This document shows, piece by piece, positions 43,040 through 51,393 of a stretch of DNA of 64,000 bases. The first letter of the stretch is position 1, and every line of letters starts with the position of its first letter. The DNA comes from Ferrimonas lipolytica. Lineage in GTDB: Bacteria; Pseudomonadota; Gammaproteobacteria; Enterobacterales; Shewanellaceae. The DNA is taken from contig NZ_CP051180.1 of NCBI RefSeq assembly GCF_012295575.1, forward strand, positions 248,001 to 312,000, read 5' to 3'. Both the position numbers and the translations under genes were made by a program. The notes beneath the pieces were generated by a model. It did not search any database. It saw nothing but the letters and a program-made list of their open reading frames with translations, and was not told the origin of the DNA.

Positions 43040-44245
43040 ATGACTGAGTCACTGTCGCTGCCACAAGCGCAAAAATTAGTGTTGTTGTCGCAACGGCTGC
43101 CGCCATCGCAGCGACGTAAGCCAGCCTGTGCCGCTACCTTAGAGGTCATTGAACATCTCGGCTACGTGCAGATCGATACCATCAGTGTGGTACAGCGTGC
43201 CCATCATCATACTTTGTGGAATCGTAACCCGCGTTACCAGCCACAACAGCTCGAACAATTGCTCAATGAGAAGCGTGTGTTTGAGTATTGGTCCCACGCA
43301 GCGGCTTATTTGCCAATGCGCGACTATCGCTACTCATTACCGCGCAAGCAACAGCTGCTGTCTGGCCAACAAAACCACTGGTACCAGCGCGATGAGCGTT
43401 TGATTGCATTGATCTATGAGCGCATCCGTGCGGAAGGACCATTGATGGCCAAAGATTTTGACCATCATGGTGAGCGCAGTAACGATTGGTATAACAAGCC
43501 AGCCAAGCGGGCGTTAGAGCATCTATTTATGCAGGGGGATCTGATGGTGCCCAAACGGATCAGCTTCCATAAGGTTTATGATCTGACTGAACGGGTGCTG
43601 CCAAGCGGGATTGACACCTCGGTGCCAACCGCGGCTGAGCATGCCAATCATTTAATTCGCCGTTATCTTGAGGTGAATGGCTTAGGTTTGATTAGCGAGA
43701 TCTGTTACCTACTTAAAAATGTTAAGGCGGACGTTACCGCCATGGTGCAGCAGATGCTGGAAGCGGGGGAGTTGCAACAAGTGATGGTGGCGGGCACACC
43801 TTACTTTGCCTTAACAGGGGCATTGGCGTTGCTGTCGTCACCATTGCAGCGGAGTAAATTGAAAATTTTATCGCCATTCGACAATCTACTTATCCAGCGA
43901 AAACGGATGCAGAACCTGTTTGGTTTTGATTACCTAATCGAGTGTTATGTTCCTGCGCATAAACGTCAATTCGGTTACTTTTCTTTGCCAGTACTGTGGG
44001 GGGGCAAGCTAGTTGCGCGGATGGACTGCAAAGTTGATCGCAAAATCGCGGTGCTGCATATTCACCATTTAGTCTTGGAGCCAAGCTTGAAGGAGCTTGA
44101 CCGCTTTACCAAGGCACTTAGCAAGGAGTTGTTGGCCTTTATGCAATTTAACGCCTGTTTTCGGGTTGAGCTGCACCGCTGCTCCCCCCAGACGGCTCAA
44201 ACCGGCCTAGCAGCGGCGCTGAAAATCTTAGTGAATCAGGAGTAA
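43040..44245 (+). CDS. winged-helix DNA glycosylase, YcaQ/AlkZ family
   Basis: 401 residues from the ATG at 43040; the frame extends to 42980 but the added part is not conserved. Hallmark stretch YVQIDTISVVQRAHHHTLWNRNPRY matches the QxD/Q-containing catalytic region of YcaQ, which unhooks DNA interstrand crosslinks, and LKILSPFDNLLIQRKRMQNLFGFDYLIECYVPAHKRQFGYFSLPVLW is the conserved C-terminal block. Repairs bulky base lesions in cytoplasm. Adjacent ACT-domain gene starts 4 bases after the stop, so the two are cotranscribed. Confidence 0.88.
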   Translation: MTESLSLPQAQKLVLLSQRLPPSQRRKPACAATLEVIEHLGYVQIDTISVVQRAHHHTLWNRNPRYQPQQLEQLLNEKRVFEYWSHAAAYLPMRDYRYSLPRKQQLLSGQQNHWYQRDERLIALIYERIRAEGPLMAKDFDHHGERSNDWYNKPAKRALEHLFMQGDLMVPKRISFHKVYDLTERVLPSGIDTSVPTAAEHANHLIRRYLEVNGLGLISEICYLLKNVKADVTAMVQQMLEAGELQQVMVAGTPYFALTGALALLSSPLQRSKLKILSPFDNLLIQRKRMQNLFGFDYLIECYVPAHKRQFGYFSLPVLWGGKLVARMDCKVDRKIAVLHIHHLVLEPSLKELDRFTKALSKELLAFMQFNACFRVELHRCSPQTAQTGLAAALKILVNQE

Positions 44246-44249
44246 CAAT

Positions 44250-44654
44250 ATGTCAGGTGAAACCAATTTAGCGACCTTGCTGCAGTCGATGCAGCCTAAA
44301 AGAATACCGGGCGAATTTGTTTTTGTTACCTTAGCGCATGGTGTTTATGGCGATGGAGCCCAGTGGCAACCGGTGGCGACTTTTGCTGAACAGGAAGGGC
44401 TGACTTTGGTGATCCCTAAGGCGGCAGCAGATCAGGATCAGTTGAGTTATCAATCGGTGTTTAGCTGTATTACGCTCACTATCCACTCAAGTCTGGATGC
44501 GGTTGGTTTAACCGCTGCGTTTGCCACAAAACTGGCCGAGCACGGGCTTAGCGCCAATGTCATCGCTGGTTACTATCATGACCATATTTTTGTGCAAACC
44601 GAGGTGGCCGAGCAGGCACTGGCGGCACTGGCAGAGTTAACTCTTCAGCCGTAA
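44250..44654 (+). CDS. ACT-domain protein
   Basis: 134 residues with two ACT-like halves (EFVFVTLAHGVYGDGAQWQPVATFAEQEGLTLVIPKAAADQ and LTIHSSLDAVGLTAAFATKLAEHGLSANVIAGYYHDHIFV), like the DUF2241/CASTOR-type family. Probably an amino-acid sensor; ligand unknown. CAGGAG 7 bases before the ATG, right after ycaQ-like stop. No catalytic domain attached. Confidence 0.8.
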   Translation: MSGETNLATLLQSMQPKRIPGEFVFVTLAHGVYGDGAQWQPVATFAEQEGLTLVIPKAAADQDQLSYQSVFSCITLTIHSSLDAVGLTAAFATKLAEHGLSANVIAGYYHDHIFVQTEVAEQALAALAELTLQP

Positions 44655-45039
44655 TATATGGATTTTTAGTATTACTTACAAATAATACCGCGCCTAAAAA
44701 TTGGATTTTATTGCTGCTATCAATTTAAACTTATTTAATCAAAATAGAGAATACTAGTTAATATTTATAACTGGTATTTGTTATTTATTAATCCTTTCTT
44801 TTAAATTATAACGATGAATGCTGCACATGATATTGGCCACAAAATCAAGACCAGTAAAAGCAGCAGTTTCGAACAGAATTATAAAATTTAATTAATCGCT
44901 TATAGTTTTGAAGTTGGCACTATTAATTGGCGGAAGGTAACTAAAAAGGTAGTAGTTTACGAACTTAAGGTTTGCAGGTGTGGGTGCATCATTGTTGGCG
45001 ACCCTATTGAGGTCATAAATACTCAAGAGGAATGTTGAG
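44655..45039. other. AT-rich intergenic region upstream of cytochrome gene
   Basis: 385 bases of clearly higher A+T than neighbours, with no credible gene. Holds the 14-mer ATTTAATTAATCGC (44886-44899), which recurs exactly at 47496-47509 upstream of the LuxR gene, and loosely at about 47670. A promoter for the cytochrome gene is expected here, but I could not identify one with confidence. Confidence 0.5.
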
Positions 45040-47133
45040 ATGATGAAGAAAAATATAATAGCAGCATTGACGTTGTCATTATTATTAGGGGCCTGTGGCG
45101 ATAGCGACAGCAGTTCCCCTGAAGAAGCGGTTGCCCCAGTCGCGCCAGCCCCAACGGAACCAACTGAAACCCCAGCTACAGGAACTGGTGTATTCGAAAA
45201 CGTATGGGGCCCAGACGTAAAGTTTGAGCTTGATACCACGGTTTACGCCTATCTAGATCGCAACCTTGAGCGTTCGGATATGGTCGACCAATTCCAACGT
45301 CGTGTCCCTGCCAACGGCATTGCCATAGATCCAGTTAAACTGCGGGCTGCTAAAGCCGCTTCCTATGCAGCCAAAGATGGTCGCTACATTGAAAGTGAGA
45401 TGTTTAACGATAACCAAATCACCTTTGCCGATGTGTTTATGTACCTGTCGGATACCAGAGATGACTTCCACGTTGATTATCAATGGGATGATGAATTAAA
45501 GGCGTATCGTTGGGAGGTCTCTTATGACCGCAATGGCGATGGCGACTTTGATGATGAAGGAGACGATAACGCCAACCCTGACTGGTATGCCACCTACATG
45601 ATCGACTTTGGTGAATTCCGTCGGGAGCTTTATTACAGCGTTGAAGGTGAAGCGCTTTATATCCGTCTAGAAAATATGTTGGTTCAACCAAATTCGGGTT
45701 TGAACTTCCGTAAATACAGCAAGATGATGACTAAACGTCGCTTGAAAGTGCAACAAACTCAGGCTGAGATTAAGGCAGCTAGTGCCCCAAGTTATTACAG
45801 CGATGACACCGATGTAATCGTGGTTCCAGTGGTAGATATACAACCGATTGCGACCTTAGGGGTTGCTGGCGGGCCGCTATCTAGATTCAACAATGTCGAA
45901 GCCCGGAGTCACAACCTACGCCCTGACATCTTTAAGAAAGACCAAGCTATCACTATGGCTGACGTGTTGCTTAGTATGCGCGAGCAGGGACTTATCGATG
46001 TCGGCTTTAGTTACTGGGGCAAATTGGAAGCTGGTGTTGATGTACAGCACTTCTTGGTCAACGAAATTAACGGCTCTCGAGGCTCTGGCGTTCACGGTTA
46101 TGTTATTAGTACCGGCGTCAGTTGGTCGATGCATGATTTCAGCTCCAAGTTCATTGTTAGCCAGCAGTTAGGAAGCGATGAGGCGTCGCCATTAGGCACT
46201 GATATTACCAAGGCGAGTTACTGTGATCACACTGGCACATCAAACCCAGCCGATCCTAATGACACCAGTACCAATTACCCAGACGGGAAGATTGATGCAG
46301 TTGGTAATGCAGCAACATTTGAGGAGTGTGATCCCGAGACTACCGATATATCTGATTGGTACGCCGATGGTGAGTCGCATATCTTCAGTGACGTGTGGCT
46401 GATGAACTACCCTGGCGATTACATGTGGGTGGGTAACTTTAATATGTATGACTTCTATCCAACCGGGGAGTCTCAACGTTGGGTTGGTGATGAAAAGTGG
46501 CCAATATACGACATCAATGATGCCATTGAGCCACTAACCGAAGAGCACTTTGGTTGGGGGGTTGCCGATTGTGGTAACTGCCACTCGTTGGATGGCATTC
46601 ACGTCGATGGCGATATTTCAACAGCTCTGGGGGTGAACCCAACCCCAGTTGATGTGCTCGATGTTGGCGTACAGAGCTATCCCGTTGATGATCCAACTGA
46701 ACTTCAAGTGGCGCCATACCAATGTGCCGAATGTCATGGTAGCAATGGCGCACCGAAAGGGCATGGTGAAACCGGTCGTTGTTTCTGGTGCCACGCTGAG
46801 GATTACCAACCGACGGGCCATGGTACCATCAACGATTACGTGAACCGCATGGTTGATGGCGGCAACAGCTCAGATCTTACCTTCCGTACCTATGAGGTGG
46901 TTGATGTAGATAGCATGGACGCGGATGGCATTGCCGATCTTGAGGTTCAGTTAGAAAATGACTTTGCTACCGACGTTAACCTTGGGATCTACCCGCCGAC
47001 AGAGGGGATATCTTGGGAAGGCTATTGGGGTACCTACCCAGATGATATGAAGGTTCGTACCAACAACGATTGGACTACTGATCCAGTCTATCCAGACCCA
47101 TATGCGTGTGTAACCTGCCACGTTAATGACTAG
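45040..47133 (+). CDS. tetraheme-tailed outer/inner membrane lipoprotein, unrecognised family
   Basis: 697 residues. Signal MMKKNIIAALTLSLLLGAC with lipobox LGAC (Cys19), then an acidic/Pro linker (SDSSSPEEAVAPVAPAPTEPTETPATGTG). Four c-type heme motifs sit at the very end: CGNCH (511-515), CAECH (562-566), CFWCH (581-585), CVTCH (690-694). The first 500 residues contain no CxxCH and many acidic, Asp/Tyr-rich segments (YDRNGDGDFDDEGDDNANPDWYATYMIDF), one resembling a calcium-binding loop. So a heme tail carries a large unknown domain. Likely an extracytoplasmic redox protein. Second ATG at 45043 also possible. Ends at a terminator. Confidence 0.72.
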   Translation: MMKKNIIAALTLSLLLGACGDSDSSSPEEAVAPVAPAPTEPTETPATGTGVFENVWGPDVKFELDTTVYAYLDRNLERSDMVDQFQRRVPANGIAIDPVKLRAAKAASYAAKDGRYIESEMFNDNQITFADVFMYLSDTRDDFHVDYQWDDELKAYRWEVSYDRNGDGDFDDEGDDNANPDWYATYMIDFGEFRRELYYSVEGEALYIRLENMLVQPNSGLNFRKYSKMMTKRRLKVQQTQAEIKAASAPSYYSDDTDVIVVPVVDIQPIATLGVAGGPLSRFNNVEARSHNLRPDIFKKDQAITMADVLLSMREQGLIDVGFSYWGKLEAGVDVQHFLVNEINGSRGSGVHGYVISTGVSWSMHDFSSKFIVSQQLGSDEASPLGTDITKASYCDHTGTSNPADPNDTSTNYPDGKIDAVGNAATFEECDPETTDISDWYADGESHIFSDVWLMNYPGDYMWVGNFNMYDFYPTGESQRWVGDEKWPIYDINDAIEPLTEEHFGWGVADCGNCHSLDGIHVDGDISTALGVNPTPVDVLDVGVQSYPVDDPTELQVAPYQCAECHGSNGAPKGHGETGRCFWCHAEDYQPTGHGTINDYVNRMVDGGNSSDLTFRTYEVVDVDSMDADGIADLEVQLENDFATDVNLGIYPPTEGISWEGYWGTYPDDMKVRTNNDWTTDPVYPDPYACVTCHVND

Positions 47134-47150
47134 TATCCGCTGATATGGCT

Positions 47151-47182
47151 AAGCCGGTGAGACTACTCACCGGCTTTTTTTT
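47151..47182 (+). terminator. intrinsic terminator of the tetraheme lipoprotein gene
   Basis: AGCCGGTGAG/CTCACCGGCT with ACTA loop and a run of T, abutting repeat copy E. Confidence 0.9.
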
Positions 47183-47474
47183 TGCTGTGTACCAATTAAG
47201 TGTTGTTCTTGCCAATGCTGTTAAAGCACCGACTAGGCGATTTTTGATACAAGGGGAAAGTAATACCGCCGTAGATCATATGCCGCATTGGAGCATTCCA
47301 GCGAAGCGTTTTGGACTGCGACCTAAGGCAAAGGGGGATTCCAAAGGGGGCGGAGCTCCCCCCTAACGCATACAAGAATGTGCCGTCGCCACCGCGACAT
47401 AGTCCCCTAAAAGCACCGAAATCGGTGAAGCCGAAGTCTTAAGATAAACTTTAACAGCTAACTACGACACAGCC
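47183..47474 (-). mobile_element. MITE-like repeat, copy E (292 bp, reversed)
   Basis: Begins (T)GCTGTGTACCAATTAAG and ends GACACAGCC. It follows directly on the T-tract of the cytochrome terminator; flanks are T-runs (CTTTTTT on both sides), consistent with a 7-bp duplication but ambiguous. Full-length with all internal hairpins. Confidence 0.82.
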
Positions 47475-47726
47475 CTTTTTTATAAAAAATTATAGATTTA
47501 ATTAATCGCATCAAAGACAATAAGTTAGTTAATAACTAGTAATATCCATTCAATATCTATAATGTGATCTTCCACCTCGAACTGTTTTTTATAAAAGTGT
47601 ATTTAATTATATTGATGGCAATAATTGTATGGTCTAATAATAACAGTACAGTTTAACTCATCCTGAGTATTATTAATCGCATTTGCCAATGTAAGCTAAA
47701 TATAAAAATAATTTTAGGGTTGATAG
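47475..47726. other. AT-rich promoter region of the LuxR gene
   Basis: 252 bases with A+T much above average, holding ATTTAATTAATCGC (47496-47509) and a related ATTATTAATCGC (about 47669-47680). No gene. These shared motifs may mark a common regulator of the cytochrome and LuxR genes. Confidence 0.45.
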
Positions 47727-48446
47727 ATGAACGAGTTACAAATTAACGAAAATAGTCTTGAGGCGATGTTAGTCTCAGAGCTAAAATCATTGGGACTGTC
47801 CGTCGGTGCCGTTGATGCCATGTTTCAAATTGATTTTAATAATCCAGACAGCTGGCTTGGCAAAGATTGGCTTAAGCGACTGAAATTAAGAGGATCACTA
47901 AAATTTACTTCCGAAGCGTTAGCAAACGGTTTTGATGATTACCGCAATGGTTTGACTACCATTGATTTCGATCTCTGTAATACCGTCAGAAAAGAGATCC
48001 ATTTTTGGCGTTGCAGCAATCAGCACAGTGGCAAAATGAGAGAGAGTGGCGGCTACTCGAAAATGGTATCAGTGACCTTGCCTTTGCCACAATGCGAAGA
48101 GCTATGCGGCCGCTTCCTGTTTTTTTTCGATCGTAGTTGCCAGCAGTCGTCGTCGGAAGTAAGACAGAGCATTAATAATGCCCTAAATGAGATGAGCTTT
48201 TATCAAAACGCGGCAAAATCATCCAATCTACTAAAGAGCCCGTTGCAAGATTATGGCATGTTAAAGCCTGCCTCATTATCGATACTTAGAGGTTTAGCTC
48301 AAGGCTACTCTAGAAATGAGTTATCCGATCTACATTACATGACGCCTCGTGGTGTTGACTACCACCTAGAACGAATGAAAAACCTATTGGGCGCTAAAAA
48401 CATACACAGCATGTTATACAAGTCTACCAACCTAATGCTTATTTAG
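47727..48446 (+). CDS. LuxR-type transcriptional regulator, orphan
   Basis: 239 residues. The C-terminal 65 (LKPASLSILRGLAQGYSRNELSDLHYMTPRGVDYHLERMKNLLGAKNIHSMLYKSTNLMLI) fit the GerE/LuxR helix-turn-helix. The N-terminal 170 residues are weakly like a ligand-binding sensor; I see no REC domain or PAS motif, and no luxI-type synthase in the window. Lower G+C and Ser/Asn/Lys-rich codons suggest transfer. Likely controls the flanking cytochrome and membrane-protein genes, inferred from position. Confidence 0.78.
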   Translation: MNELQINENSLEAMLVSELKSLGLSVGAVDAMFQIDFNNPDSWLGKDWLKRLKLRGSLKFTSEALANGFDDYRNGLTTIDFDLCNTVRKEIHFWRCSNQHSGKMRESGGYSKMVSVTLPLPQCEELCGRFLFFFDRSCQQSSSEVRQSINNALNEMSFYQNAAKSSNLLKSPLQDYGMLKPASLSILRGLAQGYSRNELSDLHYMTPRGVDYHLERMKNLLGAKNIHSMLYKSTNLMLI

Positions 48447-48753
48447 CGTTAGCGGAATACCCCCCAATATATTTGATAGCAGGCCAAATCATAGATTAAT
48501 TATTTAGTCTCCCTAGCATATTGACTTTGGGAGTGAGTCGTAAACTATCTTCTTTTTGACCCAAAACATAAAATTTTCATTTAGAACAGCCTTGTTGACC
48601 ATTGCTGATAATATTTACATGTTGCCCTTGATAAGCTTTTAGTTTATTGAACTTAATATTTGAACTGGGCTGCATAATGTAAGTGTTGGCGAAATTTGAT
48701 TTCGAACGATGTTATTCCGCTGCTAACTTATTTAGCGAATAAGGAATGTAGAT
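48447..48753. other. AT-rich upstream region of the 11-TM protein gene
   Basis: 307 bases without a gene. Contains a direct repeat TTGAACT at 48647-48653 and 48660-48666 (13-base period), which could be a regulator site, and a weak FNR-like half-site TTGAT at about 48699. No promoter is clear. Confidence 0.4.
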
Positions 48754-50166
48754 ATGGAAAAGTATGGAATTGGTTATCTTGATGAGCGTAAATTAGTTAG
48801 TCGGGCACCCACAGCGATCTCCGGCATTGTCAGTTTATTGCTTGTCTCTGCAGTATTTTATCTAACTTGGTGGATTTTCCAAGACCCTCGCGGCTTGATG
48901 AGAATGTACACCCCTTATGTGGGTTACATGTACTGTCGCTGGTGGCTAATCATGATGATTTGGATGGTCTATCTTTTTGATTTTTGGCCGTTCAAAAGGC
49001 AATGGTTGAATAATACTCACCCGGTGATTAAAGGTTTTGCGTTAACCGCGATATCGGTATTTATTTTGTTGTTACTTATTAAAGGCTTCTTTGAAGGTTT
49101 TATGGGTAATTTAGGGTTGGCGTATTTTAACCCAGAGCAATTGGAAAAATTACCGGGAATCACTTCCTTCTTCGCGATTGAATACGCCAGTTTAGCCATT
49201 TTAATGTTTGCGGCGATCGCATCGTGGCTATCACCCGCGTGGGTTGTTGCTTGCGAAAACAGTCCGTGGGAAAAATTGCCTCAGCCGGTGCGGGGGATTA
49301 CCATTTTGCTGGTGACCTTCTTCCTATCTATGGTGGTCTATTTCGTCACCATGCACTCGCACATGGCCATTTTGTATCAGCCTTGGCAAGCCTTTACCGC
49401 GGTAACACCACCCTATTGGGAAAACTTTGCCGATACCGTATCAGGTAACTTCCATATTTCATGGATCATGTGCTGTACCGTTGTGGTGTGGCTCGTTGAG
49501 ACCATCTGGCAGCGTTATCCATTCAATCTGATTAAGCACGATACACTGCGTCGAGTGAGCTTATTTGCTGGCATTATTTTGATGGCATTGGCACTGCACT
49601 TCTTCCTCTATTTTGCTCAGGATCTTACTTGGGGAGAGGCAATCCGCGGCACACGCCGTGAGTTCTCGCCCGATTGGCGTTGGCTTCATGTTGGCGAGAT
49701 GGCGATTTTCTGGTTAGTGCCGGCGTTGGCGTTAAACTTCTACTTTAACAACTGGCCACGCAAGTTCTCTATGCCGGTTAACGCGATGATCCGTACCCTC
49801 ATTACCGTGGTCGCGGCGGTGCTGTTATACATCGTCTACTACAAAACCTCACACCTGTTCTTAGGTACTCAAAAAGGGTTCTCTCATCCTCAGCAATTCC
49901 CCATGATCCCGATGATCTGGCTAGTCAATATTATGCTCGTACATCACTGGTTTATGGATAACTGGCCGATGTGGTCGATGCAACCCAAAAGTGTCGGTGA
50001 GTTGCAAGCTGAACGCGCTGAGCAGGAAAGGCTATTGCGTGCGGAAAGCCCAGATCGTTCTTTCGGTCTTGGTATTGGTGTCGGCGTTGCGGTTGGAGTG
50101 ATGTTGTATTTCGCCGTAGTGGCGTTGCTACCGTCGCTCTATGTCGCTGTTGATGTACTCAAGTAG
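48754..50166 (+). CDS. unrecognised polytopic membrane protein (about 11 TM)
   Basis: 470 residues with about eleven hydrophobic segments at roughly 23-42, 63-78, 90-112, 140-166, 175-198, 228-247, 266-288, 308-328, 345-365, 385-407 and 435-462. Several His and aromatic residues lie in or near membrane segments (TMHSHMAILYQPW, ALHFFLYFAQD, LVHHWFMDNWPMW), as in proteins that bind heme b or copper. Start is MEKYGIGYLDERKLV with AAGGAATG upstream. Nineteen bases separate it from the Tat-exported MBL gene, so these are one operon. I do not recognise the family; a quinol-linked or metal-binding membrane protein is conjecture. Confidence 0.7.
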   Translation: MEKYGIGYLDERKLVSRAPTAISGIVSLLLVSAVFYLTWWIFQDPRGLMRMYTPYVGYMYCRWWLIMMIWMVYLFDFWPFKRQWLNNTHPVIKGFALTAISVFILLLLIKGFFEGFMGNLGLAYFNPEQLEKLPGITSFFAIEYASLAILMFAAIASWLSPAWVVACENSPWEKLPQPVRGITILLVTFFLSMVVYFVTMHSHMAILYQPWQAFTAVTPPYWENFADTVSGNFHISWIMCCTVVVWLVETIWQRYPFNLIKHDTLRRVSLFAGIILMALALHFFLYFAQDLTWGEAIRGTRREFSPDWRWLHVGEMAIFWLVPALALNFYFNNWPRKFSMPVNAMIRTLITVVAAVLLYIVYYKTSHLFLGTQKGFSHPQQFPMIPMIWLVNIMLVHHWFMDNWPMWSMQPKSVGELQAERAEQERLLRAESPDRSFGLGIGVGVAVGVMLYFAVVALLPSLYVAVDVLK

Positions 50167-50185
50167 CCAATTTAGGAGATAACCT

Positions 50186-51343
50186 ATGAGTTACTTAATG
50201 GATAGAAGAAACTTCCTAAAGGGTGTTACTGGTGGGGTTGGCTTGGGGATGGTTGGCGCCATGGGGGTGGTCTCATATTCGCCGTTGCGAGATGCATACT
50301 TTCCCGATATCGAACGCAAGATGACGGATATCGGTAAGGTAAAAAGCCTCAAAGTCACCAACATCAGTGAAACCAGTTGGTTTGAAAATGCGGTATTGAT
50401 GGGGGATATCAAGAAAGCTGGCGGCTTGTTGGTGAATCAGTACGACTATAACTGGCCGCCGTTTGGTAACGGCAAAGGCTTGGGTAAAGGTTCCTACCAG
50501 GCGGGGATTGATCAGATAAAACAGTATCTTCCTCATGATCTCGATAAGGCGTGGGAGATTATAGAAGCCAATACAGTTCACCCTGAAAATGCCGGAGGTT
50601 ACGCGGCTTTGGTGGATGTTGAAACCACTGACGGCGACAGCAAAAAGTACCTGCTTGATAGCGGCTGGTCGTATCAATGGATGGAGGAGTCATTCAAGCG
50701 CGAAGGGATAGATAAGATGCTGCTCAACAATGAGATTGAAGCGCTGATCCTATCGCACGAACACTTCGACCATTTTTGGGGCTTACCGGTGACGCTAAAG
50801 TATGCGCCTAACATTAAGATCTACATTCCAGAAGGCTTTTACCCTGAAGGACTGCAGTACATTAAAGACTCTGGCCATACCGGTGAGTTGGTTGAACTGA
50901 AAAATGGGCTTAATAAGATTATTCCAGGGTTAGCTACCTACGTGTTCCCTGTACCTATTATCTGTCGGGTCTTTGGCGAGCAGTCAATTTACTGCAACGT
51001 TGAGGATAAAGGGTTGGTTAGTGTTACCGGTTGCTGTCATCAAGGGATTATTCGTTTTGCTGAAACCGCTTATCAAGAGCTGAAGTATGAAAACGATAAC
51101 TTCCATGGCATCTACGGTGGGCTCCATATCTCACCGTTTGACGACTGGGATCCTAAGTACGATGACTTGGTTATCTCGTTGAAGAACTATGACTTCGATA
51201 AGATTGGCTGCAATCACTGTACCGGTATTGTCTGTGCTAATAAGTTTATTGATGCCGGCTATCCAGTGATTGAGGGGACGGCGCAGTTCCGCTCTAAGGA
51301 TACTGCCTACTTAGGCAATGGCGACACTATCGAATTTGGTTAA
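50186..51343 (+). CDS. Tat-exported MBL-fold hydrolase-like protein
   Basis: 385 residues. MDRRNFLKGVTGGVGLGMVGAMGVVSYSP is a twin-arginine signal (RRNFLK), so the protein is folded with metal before export. The metal-binding motif LSHEHFDHFWGLP (HxHxDH) is intact and VTGCCHQGIIRF resembles the GCSH.GI motif of the dihydropterin ribofuranosyl-aminobenzene phosphate synthase-like (MptA/GloB-type) branch. Later LHISPFDDWDPKYDDLV and IGCNHCTGIVCANKF supply His/Cys. AGGAG lies 7 bases before the ATG. Follows the 11-TM protein gene in the same operon. Substrate unknown. Confidence 0.82.
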   Translation: MSYLMDRRNFLKGVTGGVGLGMVGAMGVVSYSPLRDAYFPDIERKMTDIGKVKSLKVTNISETSWFENAVLMGDIKKAGGLLVNQYDYNWPPFGNGKGLGKGSYQAGIDQIKQYLPHDLDKAWEIIEANTVHPENAGGYAALVDVETTDGDSKKYLLDSGWSYQWMEESFKREGIDKMLLNNEIEALILSHEHFDHFWGLPVTLKYAPNIKIYIPEGFYPEGLQYIKDSGHTGELVELKNGLNKIIPGLATYVFPVPIICRVFGEQSIYCNVEDKGLVSVTGCCHQGIIRFAETAYQELKYENDNFHGIYGGLHISPFDDWDPKYDDLVISLKNYDFDKIGCNHCTGIVCANKFIDAGYPVIEGTAQFRSKDTAYLGNGDTIEFG

Positions 51344-51350
51344 GCTCAGG

Positions 51351-51380
51351 CGCCGACAAGCTCACCTTGTCGGCGTTTTT
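51351..51380 (+). terminator. intrinsic terminator between MBL and G3E GTPase genes
   Basis: CGCCGACAAG/CTTGTCGGCG with CTCAC loop and TTTTT, 7 bases after the MBL stop. It precedes the GTPase start by 14 bases, so that gene needs read-through or its own promoter. Confidence 0.85.
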
Positions 51381-51393
51381 ACCGGAGGGCGTT

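Noticed and set aside
48540-48620. Sigma-70 promoter TTGACC with TAATAT upstream of the 11-TM protein gene
   Set aside because: Spacing between the hexamers is about 8 bases, far from the needed 16-18.
51367-51393. TTG start of the G3E GTPase frame
   Set aside because: It lies inside a strong terminator; the ATG at 51394 has GGAGG at the right distance.
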